Positions 32,858 to 42,828 of a stretch of DNA of 64,000 bases are shown here, piece after piece. Made by a program: the position numbers and the translations under genes. Position 1 is the first letter of the stretch. The number at the start of each line of letters is the position of its first letter. The stretch is from Zerene cesonia (taxonomy: Eukaryota > Arthropoda > Insecta > Lepidoptera > Pieridae), in contig NC_052116.1 in the NCBI RefSeq assembly GCF_012273895.1, forward strand, positions 7,874,001-7,938,000. The letters run 5' to 3'. A model generated the notes under the pieces. That model did not search any database, was not told where the DNA came from, and saw only the letters and a list, made by a program, of their open reading frames with translations.

Positions 32858-33017
32858 TTTCCTCATTCTTCCCAGTCTATTCCTTCTTACCAGTTGTCAA
32901 TCCTTTCTTTAGCCCTTAAAGCGGGCAGCGCATAAGCAGAGGCTACCTCAACGAATATTCAGGTGGTGATCGCTTACTATCAGGCGAACCGCCCAAGTTT
33001 TCCGCTATGACATAAAG
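32858..33017 (+). mobile_element. RepD 3' half, sense orientation
   Basis: CAATCCTTTCTTTAGCCCTT, AAAGCGGGCAGCGCATAAGC, GGTGGTGATCGCTTACTATC, AGGCGAACCGCCCAAG and CCGCTATGACATAAAG. The 5' half is missing. Confidence 0.65.
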
Positions 33018-33122
33018 ATAATGTTAATAACACCAACGAATTTATACTCCTTATTGTTGTTTTCATAAGTCGATCATGAATTACACGATACGCGAGCATT
33101 ACTAGGCACAGGATCTGTTTTA

Positions 33123-33302
33123 ATCATCATCATTAGCCCATACATGTCCCCACTGCTGGGACACGGGCCTTCTATGAGGGTTCAGGCCATAATCTACCAC
33201 ACTGGCCAAGTGCGGGTTGGCAGATGTCACATGTCGTCGAACTTTTGATTCTTGGACATGCCGGTTTCCTCGCGATATTTTCCTTCACCGTTTTAAGTGA
33301 TG
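33123..33302 (-). mobile_element. SINE-B, 5' truncated
   Basis: AATCATCATCATTAGCCC (reversed tail), CCCACTGCTGGGACACGGGC, GGCAGATGTCACATGTCGTC, GACATGCCGGTTTCCTCGCG and TTTTCCTTCACCG, then truncation. TGTTTTA at 33116-33122 and 33303-33309 is a possible 7-bp target-site duplication. HelD follows at once. Confidence 0.7.
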
Positions 33303-33312
33303 TGTTTTATAA

Positions 33313-33450
33313 TACACTAATATTATAAAGAGGAAACTTTTGTATTAATGTATGTTTGTAATGTTTTCTCTACACAACAACTACACAACTGATTTCAAAA
33401 ACTCTTTGAGCATTAGAAAGCTGCGACTTCACTGATTGACATAGTAGCAA
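33313..33450 (+). mobile_element. HelD 5' part
   Basis: CACTAATATTATAAAGAGGA, TGTATGTTTGTAATGTTTTC and GCATTAGAAAGCTGCGACTT. It stops before the GC-rich 3' end seen at 22681-22707. Confidence 0.55.
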
Positions 33451-33504
33451 CTAGTGACTTATAAAACTGCTGGAAATATTTAAATGCATTTCAAATAACA
33501 ATAA

Positions 33505-33711
33505 TCCTACTATCCAACTAATATTATAAATGCGAAAGTTTGTAAGGATGTGTGTGCGTTTGTTGCTCTTTCACGCAAAAACTACTGAACCGATTGCAAT
33601 GAAATTTGGTACGTAGATAGCTGAATACATGGAATAACATATAGGCAACTTTTAATCCCGATATTCCTACGGGATACGGACTTACGCGGGTGAAACCGCG
33701 GACGCAGCTAG
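33505..33711 (+). mobile_element. HelA, intact ends
   Basis: TCCTAC after A at the left (with a short extra ACTATCC), ATATTATAAATGCGAAAGTT, GTAAGGATGTGTGTGCGTTT and GCAATGAAATTTGGTACGTA. The 3' end is ACGCGGGTGAAACCGCGG then ACGCAG and CTAG (33708-33711) before T. The stem CGCGG/CCGCG with loop GTGAAA is the clearest Helitron 3' hairpin in the window. Confidence 0.85.
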
Positions 33712-34538
33712 TTGTTTATAAACGGTCCAACCACAAGAAACTCAACATTTATTTATTTAGAGCTTCACAATTTTCGCTTGAAAATAAATAACTACAAGTC
33801 TTGTCGCAACTGTAGATATTACAACACGTACAGAATTCATGGCTGCAGCTAATCTAGCGTCAGAAAGCATTCGTCCACTGTCTTATTATTGCTGTCAGAA
33901 GCTATACTATATTTGGCCTATTATTTTCAATTTATTATGTTTGTTTTCGTCATCAATGAAAATAACGAAAAGAAAATTCTACAAATGTTTGGTGAATGGA
34001 ATATTGGTATGCGTTTTGGCCTTTTTCTAAAAGTTTCAGAGATGGCTTCGAGCCGTAAGGCCCATTTGTATAATTTACTTTAATTATATATGCTTATTGT
34101 AAATTTATAAGACCAATTGTACAATAAAGTATAAATCAAGATAAATTCATCAATCAAGATAGATGAAGTAGTACTAAGATCTTAATTTTTATCATGAAAT
34201 ACTTATTTGCATTAATAGCACACGTACACAAACACACAAAAACACATACACACACACAAGCATACAGGAATATGAAATAATTGTTGGCATTTCTTTTTAT
34301 AAATGTATAGTTAATAATCTTCTCTCTTCGTCTTGATAAATATGTTGTAATCCTGCATTGGTTAATTGTTAAGTTAAACATATTGTTGTAATGTAGTTAA
34401 CATGTAAAGCTGTTGGATTACGAATAAACAAATAAATAAAATAAAAAATAATGGTGATGGGTGTAACAATAATATGTACATAGATGTAGTTCTGACACTG
34501 ACAGATACGTTCCGAATGTTGAACAAACATACAATACA
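33712..34538. other. Stretch with an interrupted CA tract
   Basis: ACACACAAAAACACATACAC near 34232-34258 is microsatellite-like. The 63- to 75-codon frames here have no recognisable motif. Confidence 0.45.
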
Positions 34539-34700
34539 TCTATACTAATATTATAAAGCTGAAGAGTTTGTTTGTACGAACGCACTAAACTCAGGAACTA
34601 CATTCCCGATTTGAAAAATTTTTTCAGTGTTAGATAGCCCATTTATTGAGGAAAGTTAGGCTATATATGTACCACGGTTGAAGCGGGGGCGGAGCGCTGG
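34539..34700 (+). mobile_element. HelC
   Basis: TCTATACTAATATTATAAAG, CTGAAGAGTTTGTTTGTACG, GTGTTAGATAGCCCATTTAT and ATATATGTACCACGGTTGAA, ending GGGGGCGGAGCG then CTGG (decayed CTAG). It begins with TC after A. Confidence 0.75.
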
Positions 34701-35275
34701 TATATATTGATACTCAAGTAACGAATGGACCGAATAAAGAGTTTTAACCTTAATACATATTTTACTATACGCTTAATAGTTAGGCAAATAATGAAGATAT
34801 TTAAAAACATAGCAAAGAAAAGCTTAGCTGCGTCACTAGAATCACACATTACGTATACTTTTACGTTATGAACTTAAAGTTACCTCGTCTTTTGTTAACT
34901 TAGTGAAATTATAACGCATGGAAAACGCTGCGAATGTATAAAGTTACAACTTTGCTACGGCAAGTTGAAACGTGGCGGGAATATGTCTCTGTTAGACTCT
35001 TTAAATCTAATTTAAAATGTATGCTTGCCTCAAAATATATACTGGCGTTCTTAATTTGTCTATAAACTCAGCCAAAAAGTTTCAGAATGAGACGCCTTTT
35101 GATCCTAGTGTTATACTGAACTCTATGTATAAGTATATAACTGTTAGTTATGTACGGATGTGTGTATATCTGTATGTATATAATATGTATGTATTTAAAT
35201 ACCATCATCAAATTTTTCTAAATTGCCTCATTTTTGCTCATCTTCTATTTTATATATTCTTATTTTTTTCCTTTT
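34701..35275. other. AT-rich stretch upstream of a LINE tail
   Basis: Holds a 97-codon frame (35017-35310) that runs into the LINE tail. It starts at ATG but is AT-driven and Tyr/Val-rich, with no reverse transcriptase motif seen. Confidence 0.35.
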
Positions 35276-35279
35276 ACTT

Positions 35280-35398
35280 TAAGGGTTGCCTGGTAGAGAT
35301 CGCTACCTAGCGGTAAGGCCGCCTTTTGCTTATTTAATGTTGTTCAGTTTTTCTTTCTTTTTTATAAGCAATAAAGAATTTCATTTCATTTCATTTCA
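35280..35398 (+). mobile_element. LINE 3' tail (type 1) with ATTTC repeats
   Basis: GGTTGCCTGGTAGAGATCGC, TACCTAGCGGTAAGGCCGCC and a polyadenylation-like AATAAAG, ending in tandem ATTTC. The ATCGCTA-CC-TAGCGGT hairpin (35299-35314) is shared with copies at 55159 and 61874. The 3' simple tail marks a non-LTR retrotransposon insertion. Confidence 0.65.
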
Positions 35399-35805
35399 AC
35401 TCTCATTGCAATAAAATATTAAATCAGGGAATAAACTTTATCGTCATTAAATTGTAATATATATAAAGTAGAGAAGCCACGCTTGGAAAGATAGTTATTA
35501 TAAGTCTATCATATTAAAGTAATATTTTCAAATACCTCGCTTGAATACGAGAAACCAGATAATATTCTTACTTTAAATAATCTGTTAGTTCTGTTTCACA
35601 CCATACAACTCATATAATTCTTCTTACGGTTAGTGTTTTACCTCCATATTGTGAGGAATGCTGCAATTAGCCAAAGGGGTCACGCGCCCGCGGCTAGGAG
35701 GAACATGCATAAAGGCTAGGCCTTGGGGTCAGAAACCTGAAACTGGTTGCACTCTATAAAAAAACAAATTCAACGTAAACTTGTTTTGCATACAGCTGTT
35801 TAAAA

Positions 35806-35975
35806 GTGAAATCCCATGGCCCCTAGTGGGGTATGGGGCAGATGATATATTTTTTTTCATATGTAGGTGATCAGCCTTCTATGTCCTACCAGATCGAGAC
35901 ATTTTTAGTAATCCCCATCGGGAATCGAACCCGGAACCCCTCGGTTCTACACTTAAGTATTAACCACCAACACGG
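35806..35975 (-). mobile_element. SINE-A, head damaged
   Basis: AAATCCCATGGCCCCTAGTG, GTAGGTGATCAGCCTTCTAT, GTCCTACCAGATCGAGACAT, GGGAATCGAACCCGGAACCC (reversed B box) and TTAACCACC. The A-box side is shortened. Confidence 0.7.
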
Positions 35976-36210
35976 AATCTATCTTATACAGATGCATTAA
36001 TATTTAATTATGGCGAAAACTAAGACATACACATACGCATTGCAAATAAATAAAATATCTATTTGTTTACTGCTGATTCCTTACAGCTCTTCCCACAGTA
36101 ACTACTTAATAATTCAATACGTCATAATTCCATCAGTAACAACGCAAGAAAGAAACTTAGGTTAGCATATCTAATAAATCGTATTTTTCTTTCTTTATTT
36201 CTGTAGTGTC

Positions 36211-36325
36211 TCTGTACGAAATATGTCAGACTTGTTTGTTTAATTATGACGGGAAACTACTGGTTCACCTGATGGTAACAATCAGCATCTATGATCATTC
36301 GGAACCTTTTTTAAATAGCCCGATC
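36211..36325 (-). repeat. Left copy of a local duplication, RepD-related
   Basis: TCTGTACGAAATATGTCAGA, GACGGGAAACTACTGGTTCA, CCTGATGGTAACAATCAGCA and TCATTCGGAACCTTTTTTAA recur at 36539-36735 in the same order. Confidence 0.6.
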
Positions 36326-36349
36326 TATATACGTACGCTATTGTGTCTT

Positions 36350-36538
36350 TTTTATGTCATAGCTGGCAACTGAGGTGGTGGTTCGCCTGATGGTAAGCGA
36401 TCACCACCGCCCATGAACATTTGCTAAGGTAGCGCCTCTGCAAATGCGCTGCCCGCTTTTATGGGGTAAGGGAAAAGGAATGGATTAACGACTGTAATGG
36501 GGAATGGACTGCGACGGGTGAGGAAAAGGAAACGGGCC
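36350..36538 (-). mobile_element. RepD between the duplicated segments
   Basis: TTTTTTATGTCATAGCTGGC, GGTTCGCCTGATGGTAAGCG, ATCACCACCGCCCATGAACA, GCAAATGCGCTGCCCGCTTT and AAGGAAACGGGCCTC. It is cut at the point where the second duplicated segment starts. Confidence 0.7.
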
Positions 36539-36735
36539 TCTGTACGAAATATTAATGAATGTGTCAGACTAGTTTTTTTTTAATAATGGCGGGAAACTGC
36601 TGGTTCGCCCGATGGTAAGCGATCATGTTTTAGTTATGTCGCCATATATACTGGTGAAACTATATACTGGTGTTTCACCTTATGGTAACAATCAGCGTCT
36701 ATGACCATTCGGAACCTTATTTAAATCTAATACGC
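36539..36735 (-). repeat. Right copy of the local duplication
   Basis: TCTGTACGAAATATTAATGA, GGCGGGAAACTGCTGGTTCG, TATGGTAACAATCAGCGTCT and ATTCGGAACCTTATTTAAAT. It differs from the left copy by about 80 extra bases, including the tandem-like TATATACTGGTG and TATATACTGGTGTTTC. Confidence 0.6.
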
Positions 36736-36834
36736 AATAATGTTATAAACAATTTTTTTGTAGATATAAAATTGTCATTAAGCAGAGAGCTGTAAAGGAG
36801 ACTACACGCATATAAAACATTTATTAGAGTTCCT

Positions 36835-37179
36835 GTGCCAAGTGCGATACTAATGCTGGAATGTAATTTATATTCGCTTATATATATGTGCACTGTTCTG
36901 CAGTTGTATTTCGAGAACGCAAAACTTACATGTGAATCAATGTACCCAAATCATTATTTACGCGGGAATTTCTTTTCTAAGACTTTTATTAACTCTGTTC
37001 TCAATGCTATTTCTTTAATAATTATAATTTCATATTTAAATTATGGCATATGTTTATTAAGTCGTATTTTAAGTGGAAGTCAGTTTAAACCAGTGCTGAA
37101 ACTTCCTCTTCAACACATTTGTTATATTGTTTTATGTTTTTGTTTCATTAATTTATTCTCAAAAATACAAACTTTCTAA
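36835..37179 (+). other. Unassigned 114-codon open frame
   Basis: Longest gap-free, repeat-free plus-strand frame. It opens at GTG, with a first ATG seven codons in. Residues are hydrophobic (SLIIIISYLNYG, ICYIVLCFCFINLF), suggesting possible membrane segments, but such composition is expected from AT-rich DNA read in frame. There is no homologue I recognise, no splice signals checked by alignment and no Kozak-like start. A chance frame is the likeliest reading; a decayed receptor exon is possible. Confidence 0.15.
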
Positions 37180-37189
37180 ATGCGTTTTC

Positions 37190-37310
37190 AGCCCGCGGCT
37201 TTGAAAGAAAAGCTGTTCCAGTAGGATTTCCGGAAAACTATCTCGGTGCCAAATTTCATCCAAATCGGTTTAGTGATTTATGTGTTTTTAATATATAATT
37301 CTAGATCGAA
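37190..37310 (-). mobile_element. Hel-like fragment
   Basis: AGCCCGCGGCTTTGAAAG, GTGCCAAATTTCATCCAAAT and CGGTTTAGTGATTTATGTGT match the reversed Hel-like core. The ends are lost. Confidence 0.45.
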
Positions 37311-38093
37311 ATCCATCTGCATACGAAATTTCAGTCAAGAAGAAAAAAAAACAGCCTAAATAGTCAATTGCAATCTGTCTAAATTACTGAGAAATTTTTG
37401 TTACACGTACAATAATCCACAGCTTTTCCTGTTCTGTTCCAAATCTTCGTATTAATTTGAAGCTAAATAATTAAGAACAATAAATACCAGAGCCGAAATG
37501 CAAACAGCTGATCAGATATCCAGCGAAATGCAAGCATTAATCCACAACAGAATCCATTAAAGATAAGAGTTATGAACATATTACATACGGTACTGCTATT
37601 TACTTACGCAGTGACGCTTGCAGACGCTTCGAAATCGTACCAGGGTATTGTAAGAGAAGTGAATTTTTCAGGAATATACAATTGATAAATAATTAAAAAA
37701 AACTTAAACGTTATTTTGCTCCTAAAACTGCTCCGTAAGCGATTTTCTTTTCCTTAATTTTTATAAATAATTTAAAAAAACGAGTAATTTTTTTACGTTT
37801 TTTTGTTGGGGCACAAGGAGTTTTATGGAGAGAAAAACGTACAGGTGAATCCGGGGTGGACCGATAGGAGATAGAAGAAATGTTTAGAATTACGTCAATT
37901 CTATGTCACATGACGTGTTACACGCTCACACGTACAATTCTCCATCGACGCACGAACTTGTTATATAGACGTTGGCGTTTCTTCTTTCTTAAACGATTAA
38001 ACGATGCACGTCCTGTTTACCTTATTATATTATATTATATAGTCCTATATACCTATTATATATTCCTGTTTGTCTATTGTCCTGTTTGACTAT
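37311..38093. other. AT-rich stretch, nothing recognised
   Basis: TTATATTATATTATATAG near 38023-38041 is a small tandem. No coding-like frame. Confidence 0.45.
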
Positions 38094-38394
38094 ACTCGAT
38101 ACAGTATTTTCTCGTGTTTGATTTTACGCGAGTATTATACATTTAGAAATTAAAAACTTTTTAACGGATTTTAAACGCGATTTATTCATTATATTATTAA
38201 CCCGACGTTTCGAACACTTTACAGCGAGCGTGGTCACGGGGAGACTGAGATGTTATATGTCTTGAAGGTCATACAAAAATTGTTGTTTGTGAACTAACTC
38301 CACCTATTTCTCCCATGTAGAGTATTTTTCTGGATTCAGATCCAACATCCAGTAATGAATAAATCGCGTTTAAAATCCGTTAAAAAGTTTTTTA
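38094..38394. mobile_element. FoldE foldback with 41-bp arms
   Basis: A full FoldE unit (CTCGATACAGTATTTTCTCG to GTCACGGGGAGAC, 38094-38245) is followed by an inverted FoldE segment at 38353-38394. The arms 38151-38191 and 38353-38394 are complementary apart from one inserted base. The 161-bp spacer includes the FoldE 3' half plus unrelated DNA. Confidence 0.7.
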
Positions 38395-38884
38395 AAGATA
38401 CATCAAATTAATCTTTTATTACTTTTCCACAGACCCATCAGATATGACTTATAAATCAATAGCTTAATTCCTTTCAATATAAATATATTCTATAATCCAT
38501 ACTGATTAACCGCTCGAATGCGGCTTGCAGGACCTCCATGGTCCAATTAAAATGCAACTCAGTTATCCCATTGATGCTCCAATTATCGCTCAAAGTGGTT
38601 TAGATTGTCGATGGTAGGTCAGGAATCAGGATTGTAGCATTTTATTACAAATTTAAACTGAACTATATATTTTAATCTATTATATAATTTGTTATTTAAC
38701 GCTTAAACCAGTGATACATCGAGCATTAGAAGCGTTTATTTTAAATAATTGCCTTTTCAAATGTACGTTATGTCATATTTATAATTGGTTGATTCAACTC
38801 TTGAAGTATTTCGTTAATTGAATATAGATTTAAATATCACGTGAATGTCAAATATGAAACCCGTGAATGACTAATTGCAATTAA
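38395..38884. other. AT-rich stretch, nothing recognised
   Basis: No repeat termini. GGACCTCCATGGTCC near 38531 is a small palindrome-like word. Confidence 0.4.
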
Positions 38885-39105
38885 TCTCTTCTCTACTATA
38901 TAAAAATAAGTCGGGTTTTCCTTCCTGACGCTATAACTCCAGAACGCACGCACCGATTTCCACGGTCTTGCATTCGTTGGAAAGGTCTCGGGCTCCGTGA
39001 GGTTTATAGCAAAAAAAATCAGGAAAAATTTCAACAGAAAAGCGGGAAAATCATTTTTCACATACAGCCATCTGGTGGCGAAACGGAGTTCGCCGGGTTT
39101 GCTAG
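38885..39105 (+). mobile_element. Helitron-like element with clear 3' hairpin
   Basis: TC after A at the left, CTACTATATAAAAATAAGTC, ACTCCAGAACGCACGCACCG and ACAGCCATCTGGTGGC. At the right GGCGAA-ACGGAG-TTCGCC forms a hairpin 7 bases before CTAG (39102-39105), followed by T. The 108-codon minus frame across it is likely repeat shadow, though such frames recur with this family. Confidence 0.75.
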
Positions 39106-39592
39106 TTTGTTCTAAATGTTTATTTCTATTATTTATTTTTGAAAAATTAAAAACGTGTAACAAAAATTATAACTGTTATTTATCGTTTTGAATACTTACT
39201 CACACACAATGTAACAAGATATGGATGATTATTTGATTTAAAATAAATTATTGTTAATTACTATTAGAATTAAAACAATGCCTACGAGCGAATAATACCA
39301 TTCATTATCATCTATAATATAAATATAAATATATAACAAATAATAATATTGGATTGACTGCTTGTTATATTGAAATAACTAGTTTTACTACATGTATATG
39401 AATATAAGCACATAGAGAATAATATTTGTTTTACAATTTTCGTCTCTCTGTCTTGTCCGGCTAATCCCGATCAATTTTGACGGGACTTTCATTGGCAGAT
39501 AACTGATGCAATTAGGAATAACTAAGATAATTTTATTGGAGTATTTCCATAGAAATAATGGGACTCAAAGGAAAAACTCAATCGATCATGAA
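39106..39592. other. AT-rich stretch, nothing recognised
   Basis: No repeat ends. The sequence is dominated by ATATAAATATAAATATATAA-type runs. Confidence 0.45.
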
Positions 39593-39690
39593 TGGTGAAG
39601 CGTCGCCTCGGTATAGCGATACGCGCTTTCAAATCCCACCTCATAAACGAATTTTCTCTACTATTCGAAATCTCGTAATGGATTTTTTTC
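39593..39690 (+). mobile_element. SINE-C relic
   Basis: GAAGCGTCGCCTCGGTATAG, CGCGCTTTCAAATCCCACCT (decayed B box) and ATTTTCTCTACTATTCGAAA keep the SINE-C order, with the tail similar to TTTTTTCTATTCTTTAAAAA. Confidence 0.4.
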
Positions 39691-39820
39691 CAATCTTTTT
39701 AATTTAAACATGTTTTAAAATAACATTTTTTAGGTTTAACTTATGTATATACATTTTTATAGCATACTAATAACATTAATTTTATATAGATTTAACGCCA
39801 TCAAAAAATATACCAATCAT

Positions 39821-40108
39821 TTAATAAAAAACGCCAGCGTTTCGCAACGCCACTGCAAGCCGCACGTCACTTGAGGTAGATTGGATGCGTCCGCCATTAC
39901 CGTTGTGACTAATTGTGTTCCTGATATTACTAATTAGCTCAACTTCAGGTGCACTCAAGGCTTGATTATACCCAATATACATACAGCTTGCGTGTCTAGA
40001 ACATTCCGTGTGAAATATTAGTTGTAGTGAAGAATCTTCTGTCGAACGCGGGCAGCTTCTTGACTTTTGTATATTTACAAGAACAAATTGAGACTTAACA
40101 AAATGCAA
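39821..40108 (-). pseudogene. Possible exon or gene relic, about 95 codons
   Basis: An uninterrupted minus-strand frame in a block visibly less AT-rich than its flanks. Translation includes SRSCPRSTEDSSLQLIF, CSRHASCMYIGYNQ and APEVELISNIRNTIS, ending RLAVALRNAGVFY then a TAA stop. It has no ATG near the start; a pyrimidine-rich run then AAG before SQFVLVN could be a splice acceptor, making this a terminal exon. Amino-acid composition is mixed and polar, unlike the AT-driven frames elsewhere. I do not recognise the protein. It lies on the same strand as the promoter candidate near 50.4 kb, but linkage is speculation. A chance frame is still possible. Confidence 0.3.
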
Positions 40109-40242
40109 CACAAAACAATGATTTAGAGTGTTACCCTGTTTGTAAGAATTTGCGGTAATCGCAGAAGCGGCTCAACAGATTTGGGTGCGAGCTCGTTCAT
40201 AGATCAAAGATATCTCACGACTTACAAATCAAAGATATCTTT

Positions 40243-40486
40243 ATTAACCATCATCATAACCTGCCCATATATGTTCCCACTGCTGGGACACGGGCCTCCT
40301 ATGAGTGTTCAGGCCATAATCCACCACGCTGGCATAGTACGGATTGGCAGATGTCACATGTCGTCGAACTTTTGATTCTTGCACATGACGGTTTGCATCA
40401 ATTTATTTCCTGCACACTCGCCCGGTCTCGAACCCCGACTTATCGATTTAGAAGTCCGAGGTTCTCACCACTGAGCCACCACTGTT
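40243..40486 (-). mobile_element. SINE-B, full length
   Basis: CATCATCATAACCTGCCCAT (reversed tail), CACTGCTGGGACACGGGCCT, ATAATCCACCACGCTGGCAT, CGAACTTTTGATTCTTGCAC, GTCTCGAACCCC (reversed B box) and TTCTCACCACTGAGCCACCA (reversed A box). The middle of the body (the GGTGAAGGAAAA part) is deleted. TCAAAGATATCT occurs twice just outside (about 40203 and 40228). Confidence 0.8.
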
Positions 40487-40489
40487 TTT

Positions 40490-40958
40490 TTTTTCTTTTT
40501 TTTAATGATCGTGTCATGAAATAGTCAAAGGGTATTGGTTAAAACAGCGGGCACTTTATAATTTAGAAGAGTAAATAAAAGCATTATCGCTGCGAATAAA
40601 TCATCACGCCGCGGGACAGCGAGCTCGCTTAATAAGGCAATTTATAAACGCACACACATGTCGCTCGCATACTGTTCTTGTGCCAAACTATGAGACAATA
40701 ATTATTGCCGCTTTTATCGAAGCAACAAAGATATTGTCCTGATAAATAAATAGTCTGACAGTGAAATAGTAATATACTGTCAATTTTTCTGGTATTTTCG
40801 TGCGAAATTTTAGATTAGGTTAGGTTAGCTTAGTCATTTACCTTCCTAATATTGTAGATCAAACAACAGTTGCATTTTAATTCTATTTAAACAGTTCTTT
40901 CGCATAAAATTGGAATGTCAACCACGCCGCTCCTATATTTTGTCTAAAAATCATCTAA
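40490..40958. other. Stretch with poly-T and a TTAGG tract
   Basis: A T-rich run follows the SINE head (40484-40503). TTAGGTTAGGTTAG lies at 40815-40828. No coding-like frame. Confidence 0.4.
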
Positions 40959-41003
40959 TCCTACTAATATCATAAATGCGATAGTTTGTAAGGATGTGTG
41001 TAT

Positions 41004-42156
41004 TTTTAATTTTTAGTTTTATAGCATTGAAATGCTTTATAAATGAGAAATTTTTAAAGAATAGAAAAAATTTGATCACNNNNNNNNNNNNNNNNNNNNN
41101 NNNNNNNNNNNNNNNNNNNNNNNNNNNNNNNNNNNNNNNNNNNNNNNNNNNNNNNNNNNNNNNNNNNNNNNNNNNNNNNNNNNNNNNNNNNNNNNNNNNN
41201 NNNNNNNNNNNNNNNNNNNNNNNNNNNNNNNNNNNNNNNNNNNNNNNNNNNNNNNNNNNNNNNNNNNNNNNNNNNNNNNNNNNNNNNNNNNNNNNNNNNN
41301 NNNNNNNNNNNNNNNNNNNNNNNNNNNNNNNNNNNNNNNNNNNNNNNNNNNNNNNNNNNNNNNNNNNNNNNNNNNNNNNNNNNNNNNNNNNNNNNNNNNN
41401 NNNNNNNNNNNNNNNNNNNNNNNNNNNNNNNNNNNNNNNNNNNNNNNNNNNNNNNNNNNNNNNNNNNNNNNNNNNNNNNNNNNNNNNNNNNNNNNNNNNN
41501 NNNNNNNNNNNNNNNNNNNNNNNNNNNNNNNNNNNNNNNNNNNNNNNNNNNNNNNNNNNNNNNNNNNNNNNNNNNNNNNNNNNNNNNNNNNNNNNNNNNN
41601 NNNNNNNNNNNNNNNNNNNNNNNNNNNNNNNNNNNNNNNNNNNNNNNNNNNNNNNNNNNNNNNNNNNNNNNNNNNNNNNNNNNNNNNNNNNNNNNNNNNN
41701 NNNNNNNNNNNNNNNNNNNNNNNNNNNNNNNNNNNNNNNNNNNNNNNNNNNNNNNNNNNNNNNNNNNNNNNNNNNNNNNNNNNNNNNNNNNNNNNNNNNN
41801 NNNNNNNNNNNNNNNNNNNNNNNNNNNNNNNNNNNNNNNNNNNNNNNNNNNNNNNNNNNNNNNNNNNNNNNNNNNNNNNNNNNNNNNNNNNNNNNNNNNN
41901 NNNNNNNNNNNNNNNNNNNNNNNNNNNNNNNNNNNNNNNNNNNNNNNNNNNNNNNNNNNNNNNNNNNNNNNNNNNNNNNNNNNNNNNNNNNNNNNNNNNN
42001 NNNNNNNNNNNNNNNNNNNNNNNNNNNNNNNNNNNNNNNNNNNNNNNNNNNNNNNNNNNNNNNNNNNNNNNNNNNNNNNTGCTACGGTTAGGCAAGATAC
42101 GCAGGTTCGAATCCTGCCTCGTGATCAAATTTTTTCTATTCTTTAAAAATTTCTCA
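41004..42156 (+). mobile_element. Inverted-arm SINE-C-type insertion, centre unassembled
   Basis: The left end (41044-41079) TGAGAAATTTTTAAAGAATA then GAAAAAATTTGATCAC is the exact reverse complement of the right end (42121-42156). Between them on the right is a tRNA-like part with T arm GCAGG-TTCGAAT-CCTGC (42101-42117). A 41004-41043 stub (TTTTATAGCATTGAAATGCT) extends the left arm. The element is bounded by a 12-bp target-site duplication. Confidence 0.75.
41080..42079. other. Assembly gap of 1000 N
   Basis: Exactly 1000 N, the style of a fixed-size placeholder. By comparison with the related element at 17720-18070, the missing DNA may be only about 220 bp. Confidence 0.95.
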
Positions 42157-42511
42157 GGATGTGTGTATGTTTCTCTCTTTCACGCAAAAACTACTGAACC
42201 GATTGCAACGAAATTTGGTACGTAGATAGCTGGACAACTGGAATAACACATAGGCAACTTTTTATCCCGATATTCTTCCGACTTCGGACTTACGCGGGTG
42301 AAACCGCGGGGTGCAGACAGTGGTTTATAAATCTAAGATGCATTTAAAGTCTTACTTCATTGTACCTAATACCAATATAGCAATAAAATAATACTATATA
42401 AAAAAATATATAACACCAATATAAAATTGATATAACGATAAACATCATATTCATTATATTCCTTGATATTTTTTTAATTCATTTGATATAACAACCTTAC
42501 CTATTCAAACT

Positions 42512-42557
42512 CATATAGCTTCCAACATATTTAGCATATAGCTTCCAACATATTTAG
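42512..42557. repeat. Two tandem 23-bp units
   Basis: CATATAGCTTCCAACATATT then TAG occurs twice without a difference at 42512-42534 and 42535-42557. This looks like a recent slippage or microhomology duplication. Confidence 0.9.
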
Positions 42558-42828
42558 CAATAATGAGGTATAATGCTGGCAATTTTTTTTTTTTTTTTAA
42601 TTCAATAAAAAAAAATTCTTACAACGCGCGTTAATTGCTTGAATCACCCATATTTTGTTCAATGGTTGTTTGCGTCTTGAGCTTTTGCCTAAAAGAATAG
42701 CTCACAGATTCTAATTGTATAATAATACTATATGATTTATATCTGGTTTTACTCATTTATGTAACGCAAGAGGAAGCCCATATTATATCTTGACGTTAAA
42801 TACGTTTTTATAGCAAATAAATCACACT

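Larger units (their letters stand above)
40959..42320 (+). mobile_element. HelA split by a SINE-C-type insertion and a gap
   Basis: 5' part TCCTACTAATATCATAAATG to GGATGTGTGTAT (40992-41003). 3' part from GGATGTGTGTAT (42157-42168) through AACTACTGAACCGATTGCAA and CGCGGGTGAAACCGCGGGGT to ACAG (42317-42320), a decayed CTAG. The 12-bp direct repeat brackets the insertion. Frames of 365 and 350 codons here are artefacts of N. Confidence 0.85.

Noticed and set aside
36835..37179. Membrane receptor exon
   Set aside because: Hydrophobic composition is expected from AT-rich DNA; no family motif or splice evidence. Kept only as an unassigned frame.
38837..39163. 108-codon minus frame as a gene
   Set aside because: It covers a Helitron-like element with both termini visible; the frame is carried by the repeat.
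40994..42128. Open frames of 365 (plus) and 350 (minus) codons
   Set aside because: They consist almost wholly of N from the assembly gap.
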